64,000 nt of DNA, taken from NCBI RefSeq assembly GCF_036231355.1, contig NZ_CP109496.1:3534001-3598000 (forward strand), in the 5' to 3' direction. This DNA is from Streptomyces sp. NBC_01431 (GTDB lineage: Bacteria; Actinomycetota; Actinomycetes; Streptomycetales; Streptomycetaceae). Shown piece by piece: positions 1 through 7,597 of this stretch; position 1 is the stretch's first letter, and the number at the start of each line of letters is the position of its first letter. The translations under genes and the position numbers were made by a program. The notes under the pieces were generated by a model. It saw only the letters and a program-made list of their open reading frames with translations, was not told where the DNA came from and made no database searches.

Positions 1-177
1 GTCACCTCGGCCCGCCTATCCTGGCCGCACACCGGCTTCAACCACCCGTCCACCACCGCCCCCCTCGACCGCGCCCCGTTCACCCCGGCCGTCCGACCAC
101 CACCGCCCTCAACCGCGAGCGCCGCCGCCCCTTTTGACCTCCACCCCTTCACCGCGAGCGCCGCCGCCACCCTTTGA
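1..177 (+). CDS. possible 3' end of a gene cut by the window edge
   Basis: Frame 1 is open from the first base to a TGA at 175-177 (58 codons). Nearly all its third positions are G or C over the first 35 codons, as in real genes of this genome, while the other two forward frames are less biased. The encoded tail is rich in Pro, Ala and Thr and shows no recognisable domain. A 39-bp duplicated segment lies in its last third. It may be the C-terminus of a larger protein starting outside the window. The alternative is non-coding C-rich sequence. Confidence 0.3.
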   Translation, partial: VTSARLSWPHTGFNHPSTTAPLDRAPFTPAVRPPPPSTASAAAPFDLHPFTASAAATL

Positions 178-190
178 CCTCCGCCCCCTT
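111..190. repeat. two direct copies of a ~39-bp C-rich unit
   Basis: The segment beginning accgcgagcgccgccgcc, followed by ccttttgacctcc, occurs at about 111-149 and again at about 150-188 with few differences. The second copy contains the stop of the possible gene tail ending at 177. The rest of the stretch up to 319 is C-rich DNA in which I see no other gene. It holds the promoter and the GAGGAG ribosome binding site of the following SDR gene. Confidence 0.55.
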
Positions 191-319
191 TAACCACACT
201 CCCCCACAACCGCCGCCCACCCCCCTCAACCCAGCACACCGCCGCACGCCACCCACCACACCGCCATCCGCCATACCTTCGACCGCAGCGCCGGTCACCA
301 CACGCGCGAGGAGCACGAC

Positions 320-1084
320 ATGACTGCCGCCGGGACCCCGATCGCCGTCGTCACGGGAGCGAGCAGCGGAATCGGTGCCGCCACGGCCCGCCGGCTCGCC
401 GCCGCCGGATACCGCGTGGTGCTCACCGCCCGCCGCAAGGACCGCATCGAGGCGCTGGCCGCCGAGATCAACGAGGCCGGGCACCAGGCCACGGCGTACG
501 CGCTCGACGTGACGGACCGCGCGGCAGTGGACGAGTTCGCCACCGCGTTCCGCACGATCGGGGTGCTCGTCAACAACGCGGGCGGCGCGCTGGGCGCCGA
601 CCCGGTGGCCACCGGCAACCCGGACGACTGGCGGCAGATGTACGAGACCAACGTCATCGGCTCGCTCAACGTCACCCAGGCCCTACTGCCCGCGCTCGAA
701 GCCTCGGGCGACGGCACGGTCGTCATCCTGTCCTCCACGGCGGGCCACGCCACTTACGAGGGTGGAGGCGGGTACGTCGCCGCGAAGAACGGCGCCCGGG
801 TGCTCGCCGAAACCCTCCGTCTGGAGATCGTGGGTCGCCCGGTGCGGGTCATCGAGATCGCGCCGGGGATGGTGAAGACGGACGAGTTCGCGACGACCCG
901 CTTCCGCGGCGACACCGAGAAGGCCGCCAAGGTGTACGCGGGCGTGGCCGAGCCGCTCACCGCCGATGACGTCGCCGACACGATCACCTGGGCGGTCACC
1001 CGGCCCAGCCACGTCAACATCGACCTCCTGGTGGTCCGCCCCCGCGCCCAGGCCTCCAACACCAAGGTCCACCGGGAGCTGTAG
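320..1084 (+). CDS. SDR family NAD(P)-dependent oxidoreductase
   Basis: A 254-residue classical short-chain dehydrogenase. The N-terminal nucleotide-binding motif TGASSGIG is at residues 13-20. NNAGG follows near residue 87 and the catalytic Ser-Tyr-Lys triad is in SSTAGHA...YVAAKNG. The motif pattern and length fit the YdfG/serine-3-dehydrogenase-like group, which oxidises or reduces small hydroxy compounds, but the substrate cannot be read from the sequence. The ATG is preceded by GAGGAG at a good distance. The stop codon lies inside the first copy of the downstream tandem repeat. It converges on the HTH gene at 1272-2102. Confidence 0.93.
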   Translation: MTAAGTPIAVVTGASSGIGAATARRLAAAGYRVVLTARRKDRIEALAAEINEAGHQATAYALDVTDRAAVDEFATAFRTIGVLVNNAGGALGADPVATGNPDDWRQMYETNVIGSLNVTQALLPALEASGDGTVVILSSTAGHATYEGGGGYVAAKNGARVLAETLRLEIVGRPVRVIEIAPGMVKTDEFATTRFRGDTEKAAKVYAGVAEPLTADDVADTITWAVTRPSHVNIDLLVVRPRAQASNTKVHREL

Positions 1085-1330
1085 GCGGAGCAGCCCACCC
1101 CACCCAGCACCCCGGCTACCGGACTGCCCCGCCCGCAGCATCGGCGTCCTGGTTAGGCGGAGCAGCCCATAGCGCCCCACCCGGCACCCCAGCTACCGGA
1201 CATGCCTCGCCCACAGCATCGGCGTCCTGGTGTGGCGGAGCAGTCCATCGCACCCCACTCGGCACCCCCAGCTACTGACCCTGCCTCGCACGCAGCATCG
1301 GCGTCCTGGTGTGGCGGCGCTTCTCGCCCG
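1082..1330. repeat. three degenerate tandem ~75-bp repeats ending in the 3' end of the HTH gene
   Basis: The string ggcggagcag...cagcatcggcgtcctggt recurs with successive spacings of about 72, 78 and 79 bp. Units begin near 1082, 1154 and 1233, and a partial fourth begins near 1312. The last boundary lies inside the coding end of the HTH gene on the minus strand, so each unit carries a relic of that gene's last codons (reading -TRTPML-). It looks like a duplicated gene tail between two convergent genes. Confidence 0.8.
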
Positions 1331-2102
1331 CGTGGAACACCAGGATGATCATGCGGGCGCCCGGCGCGGCCATCGGCTGGGCGGCGCACATCGTCACCCA
1401 GCCGGGTCCGAGCACCGCGTGGTTGAGGGGGCGTTCGTCACCGTCGAGATGGAGGTAGGCGCTGGCCCGGTTGTAGATGCCTGCGGCGAGGGGGTCCGCG
1501 AGGACCTCCTTCTCGATCTGCGTCAGCGTCTGGTCGGTGGGGTCGGCCGCCAGCGCCGCCCGCAGCTGGGGCAGCACGAGCGGCGCCCAGGAATGCTCCC
1601 AGTCGGTGAGGGTCTGCCGGGCGCCGGGGTCGAGCGCCATCCACCGCATGGTGTTCTGCGGAACCCTCCGACCGGGGAACATCTCGGTCCAGCGCTCGTT
1701 GTGGGCCAGCAGGTTCCACGACCGGTCATTGACGTACGCCATGTGTCCGATGCCATCGACAGCCTCTTGCCACACGCCGGGGATCTCCTCTCCGGACTGC
1801 GAGTTCAGGGGGAACGGCGGGTCCTGGCCCAGGCAGTACCGCCAGAGCGCGATCCACTCCTGCTCGTTCATGCCGAGCAGCCGGGCCACGTCCTGGAGCA
1901 GGTCGGCGGGCGGGTTGGGGTAACGGCCCGACTCCAGGCGGCCGTAGGTGTCGGGGGCGCGGTGCAGGATCTGGTCGATCTGGGCCTGCGACAGGCCGGG
2001 CGCCCGCCGTCCCTGCCGGGTGGGCCTGCTCAGCCCATGGCTCTCGGGCTTGATCAGCGCACGGCGTTCGCGCAGCAGAGCGCGCAGAGCGGGCTTGTCC
2101 AT
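1272..2102 (-). CDS. XRE-type HTH regulator with MmyB-like ligand-binding domain
   Basis: A 276-residue protein. An N-terminal helix-turn-helix of the Cro/CI type spans roughly residues 8-75 (...GLSQAQIDQIL...YGRLESGRYPNP). It is followed by the C-terminal PAS-like domain found in Streptomyces MmyB-like regulators (VNDRSWNLLAHNERW, then LPQLRAALAADP and HLDGDERPLNHAVLG). Such proteins are DNA-binding regulators, often acting on an adjacent oxidoreductase gene, so the convergent SDR is a possible target. The start ATG at 2102 has GGGGGAG upstream. The frame stays open further upstream, but the added residues look non-coding. Its 3' end has seeded the repeats described at 1082-1330. Confidence 0.9.
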   Translation of the reverse strand: MDKPALRALLRERRALIKPESHGLSRPTRQGRRAPGLSQAQIDQILHRAPDTYGRLESGRYPNPPADLLQDVARLLGMNEQEWIALWRYCLGQDPPFPLNSQSGEEIPGVWQEAVDGIGHMAYVNDRSWNLLAHNERWTEMFPGRRVPQNTMRWMALDPGARQTLTDWEHSWAPLVLPQLRAALAADPTDQTLTQIEKEVLADPLAAGIYNRASAYLHLDGDERPLNHAVLGPGWVTMCAAQPMAAPGARMIILVFHAGEKRRHTRTPMLRARQGQ

Positions 2103-2669
2103 CTGTGGTTCTCCCCCGGATACGGGCGGCCGGCGACTTCGCCGATGGCCGCGCGGTTGGAACGGCCGCTCCCGACTGTCGGCCCCGACTCCGCCATCAG
2201 CTCCGGGCCGGGTGATCGGCGTACACCGGGTCGTCGGCGCACATCCGATGCTCGGCATACGTTCCATTGTCGGAGCGGATCGATTCCTCGATGTGCACCG
2301 GGTGGTCGAAGAGCGCCGTTGGACCGGCGTGGACCAGCGGGGCATGGCTCGCCGACAGCGCAACGGCCCCGGACGAAACCGTCAGGGGCTGACACCGCGG
2401 TCATTGCGGGCGGGGCGAGGGCGGCGGCCATCACGGCCGGGGCGCGGGCCGGGAGGTGGTTGGCGAGGCGTGCCTTTCGTGGACGAGTCGGGGTACGGTC
2501 GGCCGCTCCGGGCACAGCGTAGGCGCCCGCCCCTCCGGACCGGTCGCCGAGGCACCCGCCAGGAGAGACCCCACGGGTACGCTGACTGATGAGCCATGCA
2601 TGGATCAAGCGGTAGCGGGGTGCGCTCGTACGCCGGGCGCACACACGCAACGGCACAACGGGGGCAGTC
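2103..2669. other. 567-bp intergenic region between divergent HTH genes
   Basis: I find no convincing gene here, although frames are open on both strands as expected at this GC content. Around 2210-2320 the sequence contains degenerate repeats of the type tcggcgtacaccgggtcg / tcggcgcacatcc / gtgcaccgggtggtcg. Promoters of both flanking HTH genes must lie here, but none can be pointed to with confidence. Confidence 0.5.
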
Positions 2670-3737
2670 ATGGGCGAACCGGACAACTGGGCGACCGCCG
2701 CCGGTGAGTTGTCGCCCGAAGCGGTCGAGGCCTATGGCCGGGTCACCCGCCATGAACACATCGACCCGGAGCTGGACGCCCGAGCGCTCGCCGAGCTCAC
2801 CGAGTGGGGTCTGGTCACCACCGACCCGCGGTTGCCGCACCTGCCCATCGCGCTCGACCCCCAGGAAGCCGGCCGGCGCCGCCTGGACGACGAGCTGCGG
2901 CAGGTGGCGGCCAAGGCCGCGCACATGGCCCGCATCCCGCAGCTCACCGACGAGCTGAGTCTGCACTTCGAGCGGGCGAAGTGGCGGTCGGGCCGCGGCT
3001 CGGAGTTCCTCGCCGAGCCCGAACTCGTCGACGCCCGTATCGAGCAGGCCGTCGGCCAGGCCCGCGCCGAACTCCTGACCGCGCGGCCCGGCGGCCCCCG
3101 CACCCCGGCACGGCTGGCGGCCGCACAAGAGCGGGGCGGCGCGGCGCTCGCCCGCGGGGTGGGCATCCGCACGCTCTATCTGGACACCGGCCGCGACGAC
3201 GCGATGACCCGCGCGTATGTGACGGCGATGACCGGTCTGGGCGCCCAGTTCCGCACCCAGGTCACCCCGTTCCAGCGCTGTGTGGTCATCGACCGGCGCC
3301 AGGCGTTCATCTCCGACCACATCGTCAACTCCACGCCCAGTCATGCCTCGTGGCACGTTCGGGACCGGGCCGTGGTCGCGTTCATCGCCGAGGTCTTCGA
3401 GGAGGGGTGGCGGCGCGCCGACCCCTGGAACGGCGACCCGCGCAGCGGCGCGCCCCGCTCGGCCGGGCGTTCCGGTACGCGCACGACACCGCTCCAGCGC
3501 GAGATCCTGCGCGACATGGCGCGGGGCATCGAGCAGCGGCTCACGGCGCAGCGGCTCGGGATCGGGCTGCGCAGCCTGTCCAAGGAGGTGCACACGCTGC
3601 GGCGGTTGTTCGGGGCGTCGACGCTCCAGGAACTCACCTATCAGTGGGCGCTGTCCGACGAGCGCCTCATCGACGACCCGCCCCCGCACCACGACCAGGC
3701 CACAGCCCCGCCGCACCACGACCAAGCCACGGCCTGA
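2670..3737 (+). CDS. LuxR-type HTH transcriptional regulator with TrmB-like N-terminus
   Basis: A 355-residue protein. Residues 1-70 resemble the winged-helix/TrmB-like start seen in many Streptomyces regulators (LSPEAVEAYGRVTRH...ELTEWGLVTTD). A helical linker follows. The middle section (about 165-245) has the phospholipase-D-like fold signature common to this group (VGIRTLYLDT...FISDHIVNS). A C-terminal LuxR-like HTH lies near residues 270-330 (LQREILRDMARGIEQRLTAQRLGIG). The tail contains two copies of PPHHDQATA, an octa/nonapeptide duplication at the very end. The ATG follows GGGGGCAGTC. Target genes are unknown. Confidence 0.82.
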   Translation: MGEPDNWATAAGELSPEAVEAYGRVTRHEHIDPELDARALAELTEWGLVTTDPRLPHLPIALDPQEAGRRRLDDELRQVAAKAAHMARIPQLTDELSLHFERAKWRSGRGSEFLAEPELVDARIEQAVGQARAELLTARPGGPRTPARLAAAQERGGAALARGVGIRTLYLDTGRDDAMTRAYVTAMTGLGAQFRTQVTPFQRCVVIDRRQAFISDHIVNSTPSHASWHVRDRAVVAFIAEVFEEGWRRADPWNGDPRSGAPRSAGRSGTRTTPLQREILRDMARGIEQRLTAQRLGIGLRSLSKEVHTLRRLFGASTLQELTYQWALSDERLIDDPPPHHDQATAPPHHDQATA

Positions 3738-3764
3738 ACCAGCCCCGCACACTCGCGACCCAGT

Positions 3765-3960
3765 ACACGCGCGCCCCCCGCACCCCCGTACACCCGCGGA
3801 CCCCCGTACACCCCCGTACACCCCCGTACACCCGCGGACCCTCGTACCCCCGCGCCCCGCGCACCCGCGCCCCGTACAACCGCGCACCCCCGTACACCCG
3901 CGCCCCGCGCACCCGCGGCCCCCCGTACACTCGCGACCCTCGTGCACCGGCGCACCCTTT
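3765..3960. repeat. GTACACCCGCG-rich low-complexity tract
   Basis: About ten copies of short variants of cgtacacccgcg and cgcgccccgcgcaccc follow one another without a fixed period. The top strand is extremely C-rich and G-poor. It begins just after the stop of the LuxR-type gene, whose own last codons are also repetitive. Confidence 0.75.
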
Positions 3961-4145
3961 GGCCTCCGCCGACACCGTCGCGCCGCCCGGGCCGCCCCTA
4001 TCGCGCCCGCCGGGCCGGATCTTTTCCCATCCCTCTTTTCAGCGGATAAATCTTCAGCGGAAAACACCGCCCGCTTCCTGCATCCTGAGTGAGGACGATC
4101 AACACGCCCCTTGAAAGGCGGAACTGGATCGCCGTACGTCCGATG

Positions 4146-4290
4146 TCACGAGGACGTTGTCCGCGTCACGCCAGAACCGGCAGTGCAGGGCATGGGCAGA
4201 CGATGCCCTGCCGGGCGTCCCGCGGACTCCGAGCGGCTTCTGCCACGGCCGCCGGGCAAAACCGGACCCCTCCCCGGTACGTCCTCGTGA
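4146..4290. ncRNA. candidate structured RNA (cloverleaf-like nested inverted repeats)
   Basis: The ends are a perfect 12-bp inverted repeat, TCACGAGGACGT (4146-4157) and ACGTCCTCGTGA (4279-4290). Inside are three further arms. The first is GTCCGCG/CGCGGAC (4159-4165/4221-4227), continuing through ACGCC/GGCGT (4168-4172/4214-4218) to GCAGGGCAT/ATGCCCTGC (4185-4193/4203-4211). The second is GCGGC/GCCGC (4233-4237/4248-4252). The third is ACCGG/CCGGT (4261-4265/4274-4278), which abuts the outer stem. Together they make a four-way junction. Either strand could be transcribed; a terminator-like hairpin lies downstream on the plus strand. I do not recognise a known family. Confidence 0.45.
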
Positions 4291-4352
4291 TACGGGCAGT
4301 GCCCGGCAGCCTCTCGGCTCGCCGCAGGCACAGCCGCGCGCCCTCCGGCGCT

Positions 4353-4374
4353 TTCCCGGCATGCGGGCCGGGAA
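4353..4374. terminator. 8-bp hairpin near the 3' end of rtcB
   Basis: TTCCCGGC (4353-4360) and GCCGGGAA (4367-4374) form a perfect stem with a 6-nt loop. It could assist termination from either side. Confidence 0.4.
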
Positions 4375-4382
4375 GAGGCGGC

Positions 4383-4406
4383 GGCCGGGGGTGCGAGCCC
4401 CCGGCC
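4383..4406. terminator. strong GC hairpin downstream of rtcB
   Basis: GGCCGGGGG (4383-4391) and CCCCCGGCC (4398-4406) pair perfectly around TGCGAG. It lies about 30 bp past the rtcB stop on the minus strand, and also downstream of the structured segment on the plus strand. Confidence 0.65.
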
Positions 4407-4437
4407 CGGCCGCCCGCACCCTCGAACGAGGTGCGTT

Positions 4438-5631
4438 TCAGCCCTTGACGCACACCACCTGCTTCAGCTTCGCGACGACCTCCACCAGGTCGCGCTGCTG
4501 GTCGATGACCTTCTCGATCGGCTTGTACGCGCCCGGGATCTCGTCCACGACGCCGGCGTCCTTGCGGCACTCCACGCCCCGCGTCTGCTCCGCCAGGTCG
4601 CGCGTCGAGAACGTCCGCTTGGCCGCGCTGCGGCTCATCTTGCGGCCCGCGCCGTGCGAGGCCGAGTTGAAGGAAGCCGCGTTGCCGAGGCCCTTCACGA
4701 TGTACGAACCCGTGCCCATCGAGCCCGGGATGATCCCGAAGTCGCCGGAGCCCGCCCGGATCGCGCCCTTGCGGGTGACCAGGAGGTCCATGCCGTCGTA
4801 CCGCTCCTCCGCCACATAGTTGTGGTGACAGGAAATGACCGTTTCGAAGGTCACCTTGGCCTTCTTGAACTCCTTGCGGACCACGTCCTGGAAGAGCGCC
4901 ATCATGATCGCCCGGTTGTACTTCGCGTACTCCTGAGCCCAGAACAGATCGTTGCGATACGCCGCCATCTGCGGCGTGTCCGCGACGAAGACGGCGAGGT
5001 CGCGGTCGACCAGGCCCTGGTTGTGGGGCAGTTTCTGCGCCTCGCCGATGTGGAAGTCGGCCAGCTCCTTGCCTATGTTGCGGGACCCGGAGTGCAGCAT
5101 CAGCCAGACCGAACCCGTCTCGTCCAGACAGAATTCGATGAAGTGGTTGCCCGACCCGAGCGTTCCCATCTGCTTGGAAGCCCGCTCCTCGCGGAATTTG
5201 ACCGCCTCCGCGATCCCCCCGAACCGCTCCCAGAACCCGCCCCACCCCGCCACCGGGAAGCCGTGCAGGCGGCCCGGGTCCACCGGGTCGGCGTGCATGC
5301 CGCGGCCCACCGGGATGGCCTGCTCGATCTTCGAACGGAGCCGGGACAGGTCGCCGGGAAGGTCGTTGGCGGTCAGCGAGGTCTTGACCGCGGACATGCC
5401 GCAGCCGATATCGACGCCCACCGCCGCCGGGCACACCGCGCCATGCATGGCGATGACCGAGCCGACCGTGGCGCCCTTGCCGTAGTGCACGTCCGGCATC
5501 ACGGCGAGGCCCTTGATCCACGGCAGCGTGGCGACGTTGCGCAGCTGCTGGAGCGCCCCGTCGTCGACCGAGGCCGGATCTGTCCACATCCTGATGGGCA
5601 CCCGTGCGCCGGGCATCTCCACGTACGACAT
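4438..5631 (-). CDS. rtcB: RtcB-family RNA-splicing ligase
   Basis: A 397-residue RtcB, the GTP- and Mn-dependent ligase that joins RNA ends bearing 3'-phosphate (or cyclic phosphate) to 5'-OH. All family signatures are visible: PDVHYGKGATVGSVIA (46-61), DIGCGM (74-79, metal-binding Cys), GSGNHF (159-164), CHH (268-270), GSMGTGSY (303-310), and SHGAGRKMSR (325-334) with the His that is guanylylated in characterised RtcBs. The start ATG at 5631 is the natural one. No archease or rtcA/rtcR neighbour is present. The gene stands alone, divergent from a lipoprotein, with a structured intergenic segment beyond its 3' end. Confidence 0.97.
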   Translation of the reverse strand: MSYVEMPGARVPIRMWTDPASVDDGALQQLRNVATLPWIKGLAVMPDVHYGKGATVGSVIAMHGAVCPAAVGVDIGCGMSAVKTSLTANDLPGDLSRLRSKIEQAIPVGRGMHADPVDPGRLHGFPVAGWGGFWERFGGIAEAVKFREERASKQMGTLGSGNHFIEFCLDETGSVWLMLHSGSRNIGKELADFHIGEAQKLPHNQGLVDRDLAVFVADTPQMAAYRNDLFWAQEYAKYNRAIMMALFQDVVRKEFKKAKVTFETVISCHHNYVAEERYDGMDLLVTRKGAIRAGSGDFGIIPGSMGTGSYIVKGLGNAASFNSASHGAGRKMSRSAAKRTFSTRDLAEQTRGVECRKDAGVVDEIPGAYKPIEKVIDQQRDLVEVVAKLKQVVCVKG

Positions 5632-5830
5632 AATTCCTCGATCCCCCGAAAGCTGATATCTACACGAAAACCTGAAACCGCACTTATGGCAAAACCGGCG
5701 CCAAGGCCCACAAACAGGACAGTGGACCGGCGTTCACAGGTTCGCGTGCGATACACATTGTGTCCGGCCACCGTCCGCGGGCGGCAACCGTTTTTTCTTC
5801 CGTCGTCCTGCTGAAAGGAGCCTGGGAACC
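5632..5830. promoter_or_regulatory. divergent promoter region, rtcB / DUF3558 lipoprotein
   Basis: A 199-bp spacer, locally AT-richer, that must contain both divergent promoters. On the plus strand TTCACAGG near 5733 and AGGAG at 5816-5820 belong to the lipoprotein gene. No operator could be assigned. Confidence 0.45.
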
Positions 5831-6694
5831 GTGCAGCGAAAGGCGTACGTGCCCGGTCTCGCGCTCCTCGTGGCGCTCGCCTCCGGCTGCTCGGCGGCCT
5901 CCGGCACCGACGGCTCCACCGCCGATTCCAAGGACGGCGTGACCAAGGCGGCCCCCGCGCCGCCCGGCAAGTACCGCACCCTGCCCGAGCCCTGCCACGC
6001 CGTGAGCAAGAGCGCGCTCAAGAGCATGCTGCCGGGCGCGGCCACGCTGGCGGAGGCCGACGCGGCCAAGGAGTACGCGGGCACCGCCGACCTCACCTAC
6101 GACACCGACCGGCGGGTCGGCTGCCGCTGGAAGGACGACACGGCCGACGGCGGGCGCAGGCTCTCGGTCGACTTCGAGCGGGTCGTGTCGTACGACCCGG
6201 CGGTGAGCGACGACGACACCGCGACGGAGCTGTACGGGAAGAAGGAGACGGCGGCGAACCTGCCCGCGCCCCGGAGCTCCACGCCCGCGGCGAGCCCGTC
6301 CGGCAGCCCGGCCCCGGCCACGAGCGCGAGTCCGTCGGGCAGCCCGAGCGCTTCCGGCTCGACCGCCCCCGGCACCCCCTCGACCCCGCCCAGCGGCGCC
6401 CCGGCCTCCGCCGGCGCCTCGGCCGGCACCGACGCGGACGAGCTCCAGCCGCGGCGGCTCAGCGGCATCGGCGATGCCGCGTTCCTGAACGACGTGGCGT
6501 CCCCGGCCGGCGCCGACGGCGGCACGGGCCCCTCAGGACGTACCGTCTCTGTGGTCTTCCGTACGTCCAATGTGATCGTGACCATCGAGTACACCGCCCA
6601 GTCCGCGGCATCCGCCGCGGTCCCCGACAGCAAGGAGCTGCAGGAGCAGGCCCAGGCTCTGGCCGGCAAGCTCGTCGAGCAGTTCAGCGAATAG
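5831..6694 (+). CDS. DUF3558-family lipoprotein (first of a pair)
   Basis: A 287-residue secreted lipoprotein. The signal peptide MQRKAYVPGLALLVALASGC ends in a lipobox (LASGC, Cys20). The mature part has the actinobacterial DUF3558 pattern: two conserved cysteines (PEPCHAV..., VGCRWKD) and a beta-rich second half ending in VVFRTSNVIVTIEYT. Between these lies a long Ser/Pro/Ala/Thr linker (about residues 145-200). The family is cell-surface associated and functionally undefined. The GTG start has AGGAG ten bases upstream. The next gene encodes a second DUF3558 lipoprotein 34 bp downstream, so the two probably form one transcript ending at the hairpin at 7506. Confidence 0.88.
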   Translation: MQRKAYVPGLALLVALASGCSAASGTDGSTADSKDGVTKAAPAPPGKYRTLPEPCHAVSKSALKSMLPGAATLAEADAAKEYAGTADLTYDTDRRVGCRWKDDTADGGRRLSVDFERVVSYDPAVSDDDTATELYGKKETAANLPAPRSSTPAASPSGSPAPATSASPSGSPSASGSTAPGTPSTPPSGAPASAGASAGTDADELQPRRLSGIGDAAFLNDVASPAGADGGTGPSGRTVSVVFRTSNVIVTIEYTAQSAASAAVPDSKELQEQAQALAGKLVEQFSE

Positions 6695-6728
6695 CGCGCC
6701 AGCGCGAAGAACGAAGAGCGAAGGAATC

Positions 6729-7493
6729 ATGCACCGATCAGCCCCGGCCACCCCCGAAAAGGCCCACGCCCCGGCCCCGCGCATCCGGCTCGCCCGCGTC
6801 CTCGCCTGTGGTGCCGTCCCTGTGATGCTCGTCGCAGCGGGCTGCTCGTCCGGCTCGGGCGGCGACGCATCGAAGGACTCGTCCGCGTCCGCGTCGGCGT
6901 CCGCCTCCGGCAGCAAGCAGGCCTCGGCCTCCCCCGCGCCGGCGAAGTTCGCCAAGCTGCCCGACGCGTGCAAGACGGTCACGCCCGCGTCGATCGACAA
7001 GTACGTCCCGAAGGCCAAGACGAAGGCGGGCGAGGTGGGCAAGACCTCGGACCCGCAGGCCCAGGCCAGCTGCACCTGGAACGGCCTGGACGACAAGGGC
7101 GTGCAGGGTTCGCTCTACCGCTGGCTCGACGTCGACCTGAAGCGCTACGACTCCACGGCGGGCCTCGGCAGCGGCGAATCCCTGGCGCACAAGCAGTTCG
7201 ACCGTGCGGTCTCGGCCGCGCAGGCGACGGCGGACGCGAAGAACGTGAAGACCTCCCCGGTCCCCGGCCTCGGCGACCAGGCGACGGCGATCACGTTCGA
7301 CCTGAAGAAGACCGACGCGGACTTCAAGTACGGCGTCGTGGTGGTCCGCACCGCCAACGCCGTCGTCACGGTCGACTACAACGGCACCGGCTACCAGGGC
7401 GCCGACGCCCCGCAGACCAACGAGGTCCAGGAGGGCGCGACCGTCACCGCCAAGGAGACGGTGGCGACGGTGGCCACCGCGAACAACAAGTAG
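6729..7493 (+). CDS. DUF3558-family lipoprotein (second of a pair)
   Basis: A 254-residue lipoprotein. A longer n-region (PATPEKAHAPAPRIRLARV) precedes the hydrophobic stretch and the lipobox VAAGC (Cys near 40). A Ser/Ala-rich spacer follows, then a DUF3558 domain with Cys pairs (LPDACKTV...ASCTWNG) and the C-terminal strand VVVRTANAVVTVDYNG. It shares this terminal strand with the preceding lipoprotein, so the two are likely old paralogues. Function unknown; the family is anchored outside the membrane. A near-perfect transcription terminator follows the stop. Confidence 0.88.
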   Translation: MHRSAPATPEKAHAPAPRIRLARVLACGAVPVMLVAAGCSSGSGGDASKDSSASASASASGSKQASASPAPAKFAKLPDACKTVTPASIDKYVPKAKTKAGEVGKTSDPQAQASCTWNGLDDKGVQGSLYRWLDVDLKRYDSTAGLGSGESLAHKQFDRAVSAAQATADAKNVKTSPVPGLGDQATAITFDLKKTDADFKYGVVVVRTANAVVTVDYNGTGYQGADAPQTNEVQEGATVTAKETVATVATANNK

Positions 7494-7505
7494 TCCCAGC
7501 GCGAC

Positions 7506-7547
7506 CGTACGGAGTCCGGCCCTCCCCTGTGGGCCGGACTCCGTACG
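7506..7547 (+). terminator. 17-bp perfect hairpin after the lipoprotein pair
   Basis: CGTACGGAGTCCGGCCC (7506-7522) pairs perfectly with GGGCCGGACTCCGTACG (7531-7547) around an 8-nt loop. It sits 13 bp after the stop of the second DUF3558 gene. Confidence 0.85.
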
Positions 7548-7597
7548 CATGTGCCAGGCTGTGCCCGCCAATTGCCTGACAAGGGGAGGGGACGCGG

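Larger units (their letters stand above)
3738..4437. other. 700-bp gap with low-complexity tract and structured segment
   Basis: This gap separates the LuxR-type gene from the 3' end of rtcB. It holds three things. First is a C-rich tract repeating GTACACCCGCG (3765-3960). Second is an AT-richer stretch near 4020-4090. Third is a strongly self-complementary segment at 4146-4290, followed by hairpins at 4353-4374 and 4383-4406. Open frames of about 110 codons exist on both strands near 4090-4450 but lack a ribosome binding site and recognisable product. Confidence 0.6.

Noticed and set aside
1082..1330. CRISPR-like array
   Set aside because: Units are 72-79 bp, degenerate and contiguous without spacers; no cas genes.
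4089..4448. 119-codon plus and 106-codon minus frames between the LuxR-type gene and rtcB
   Set aside because: No ribosome binding site or motif; they overlap the structured segment and hairpins.
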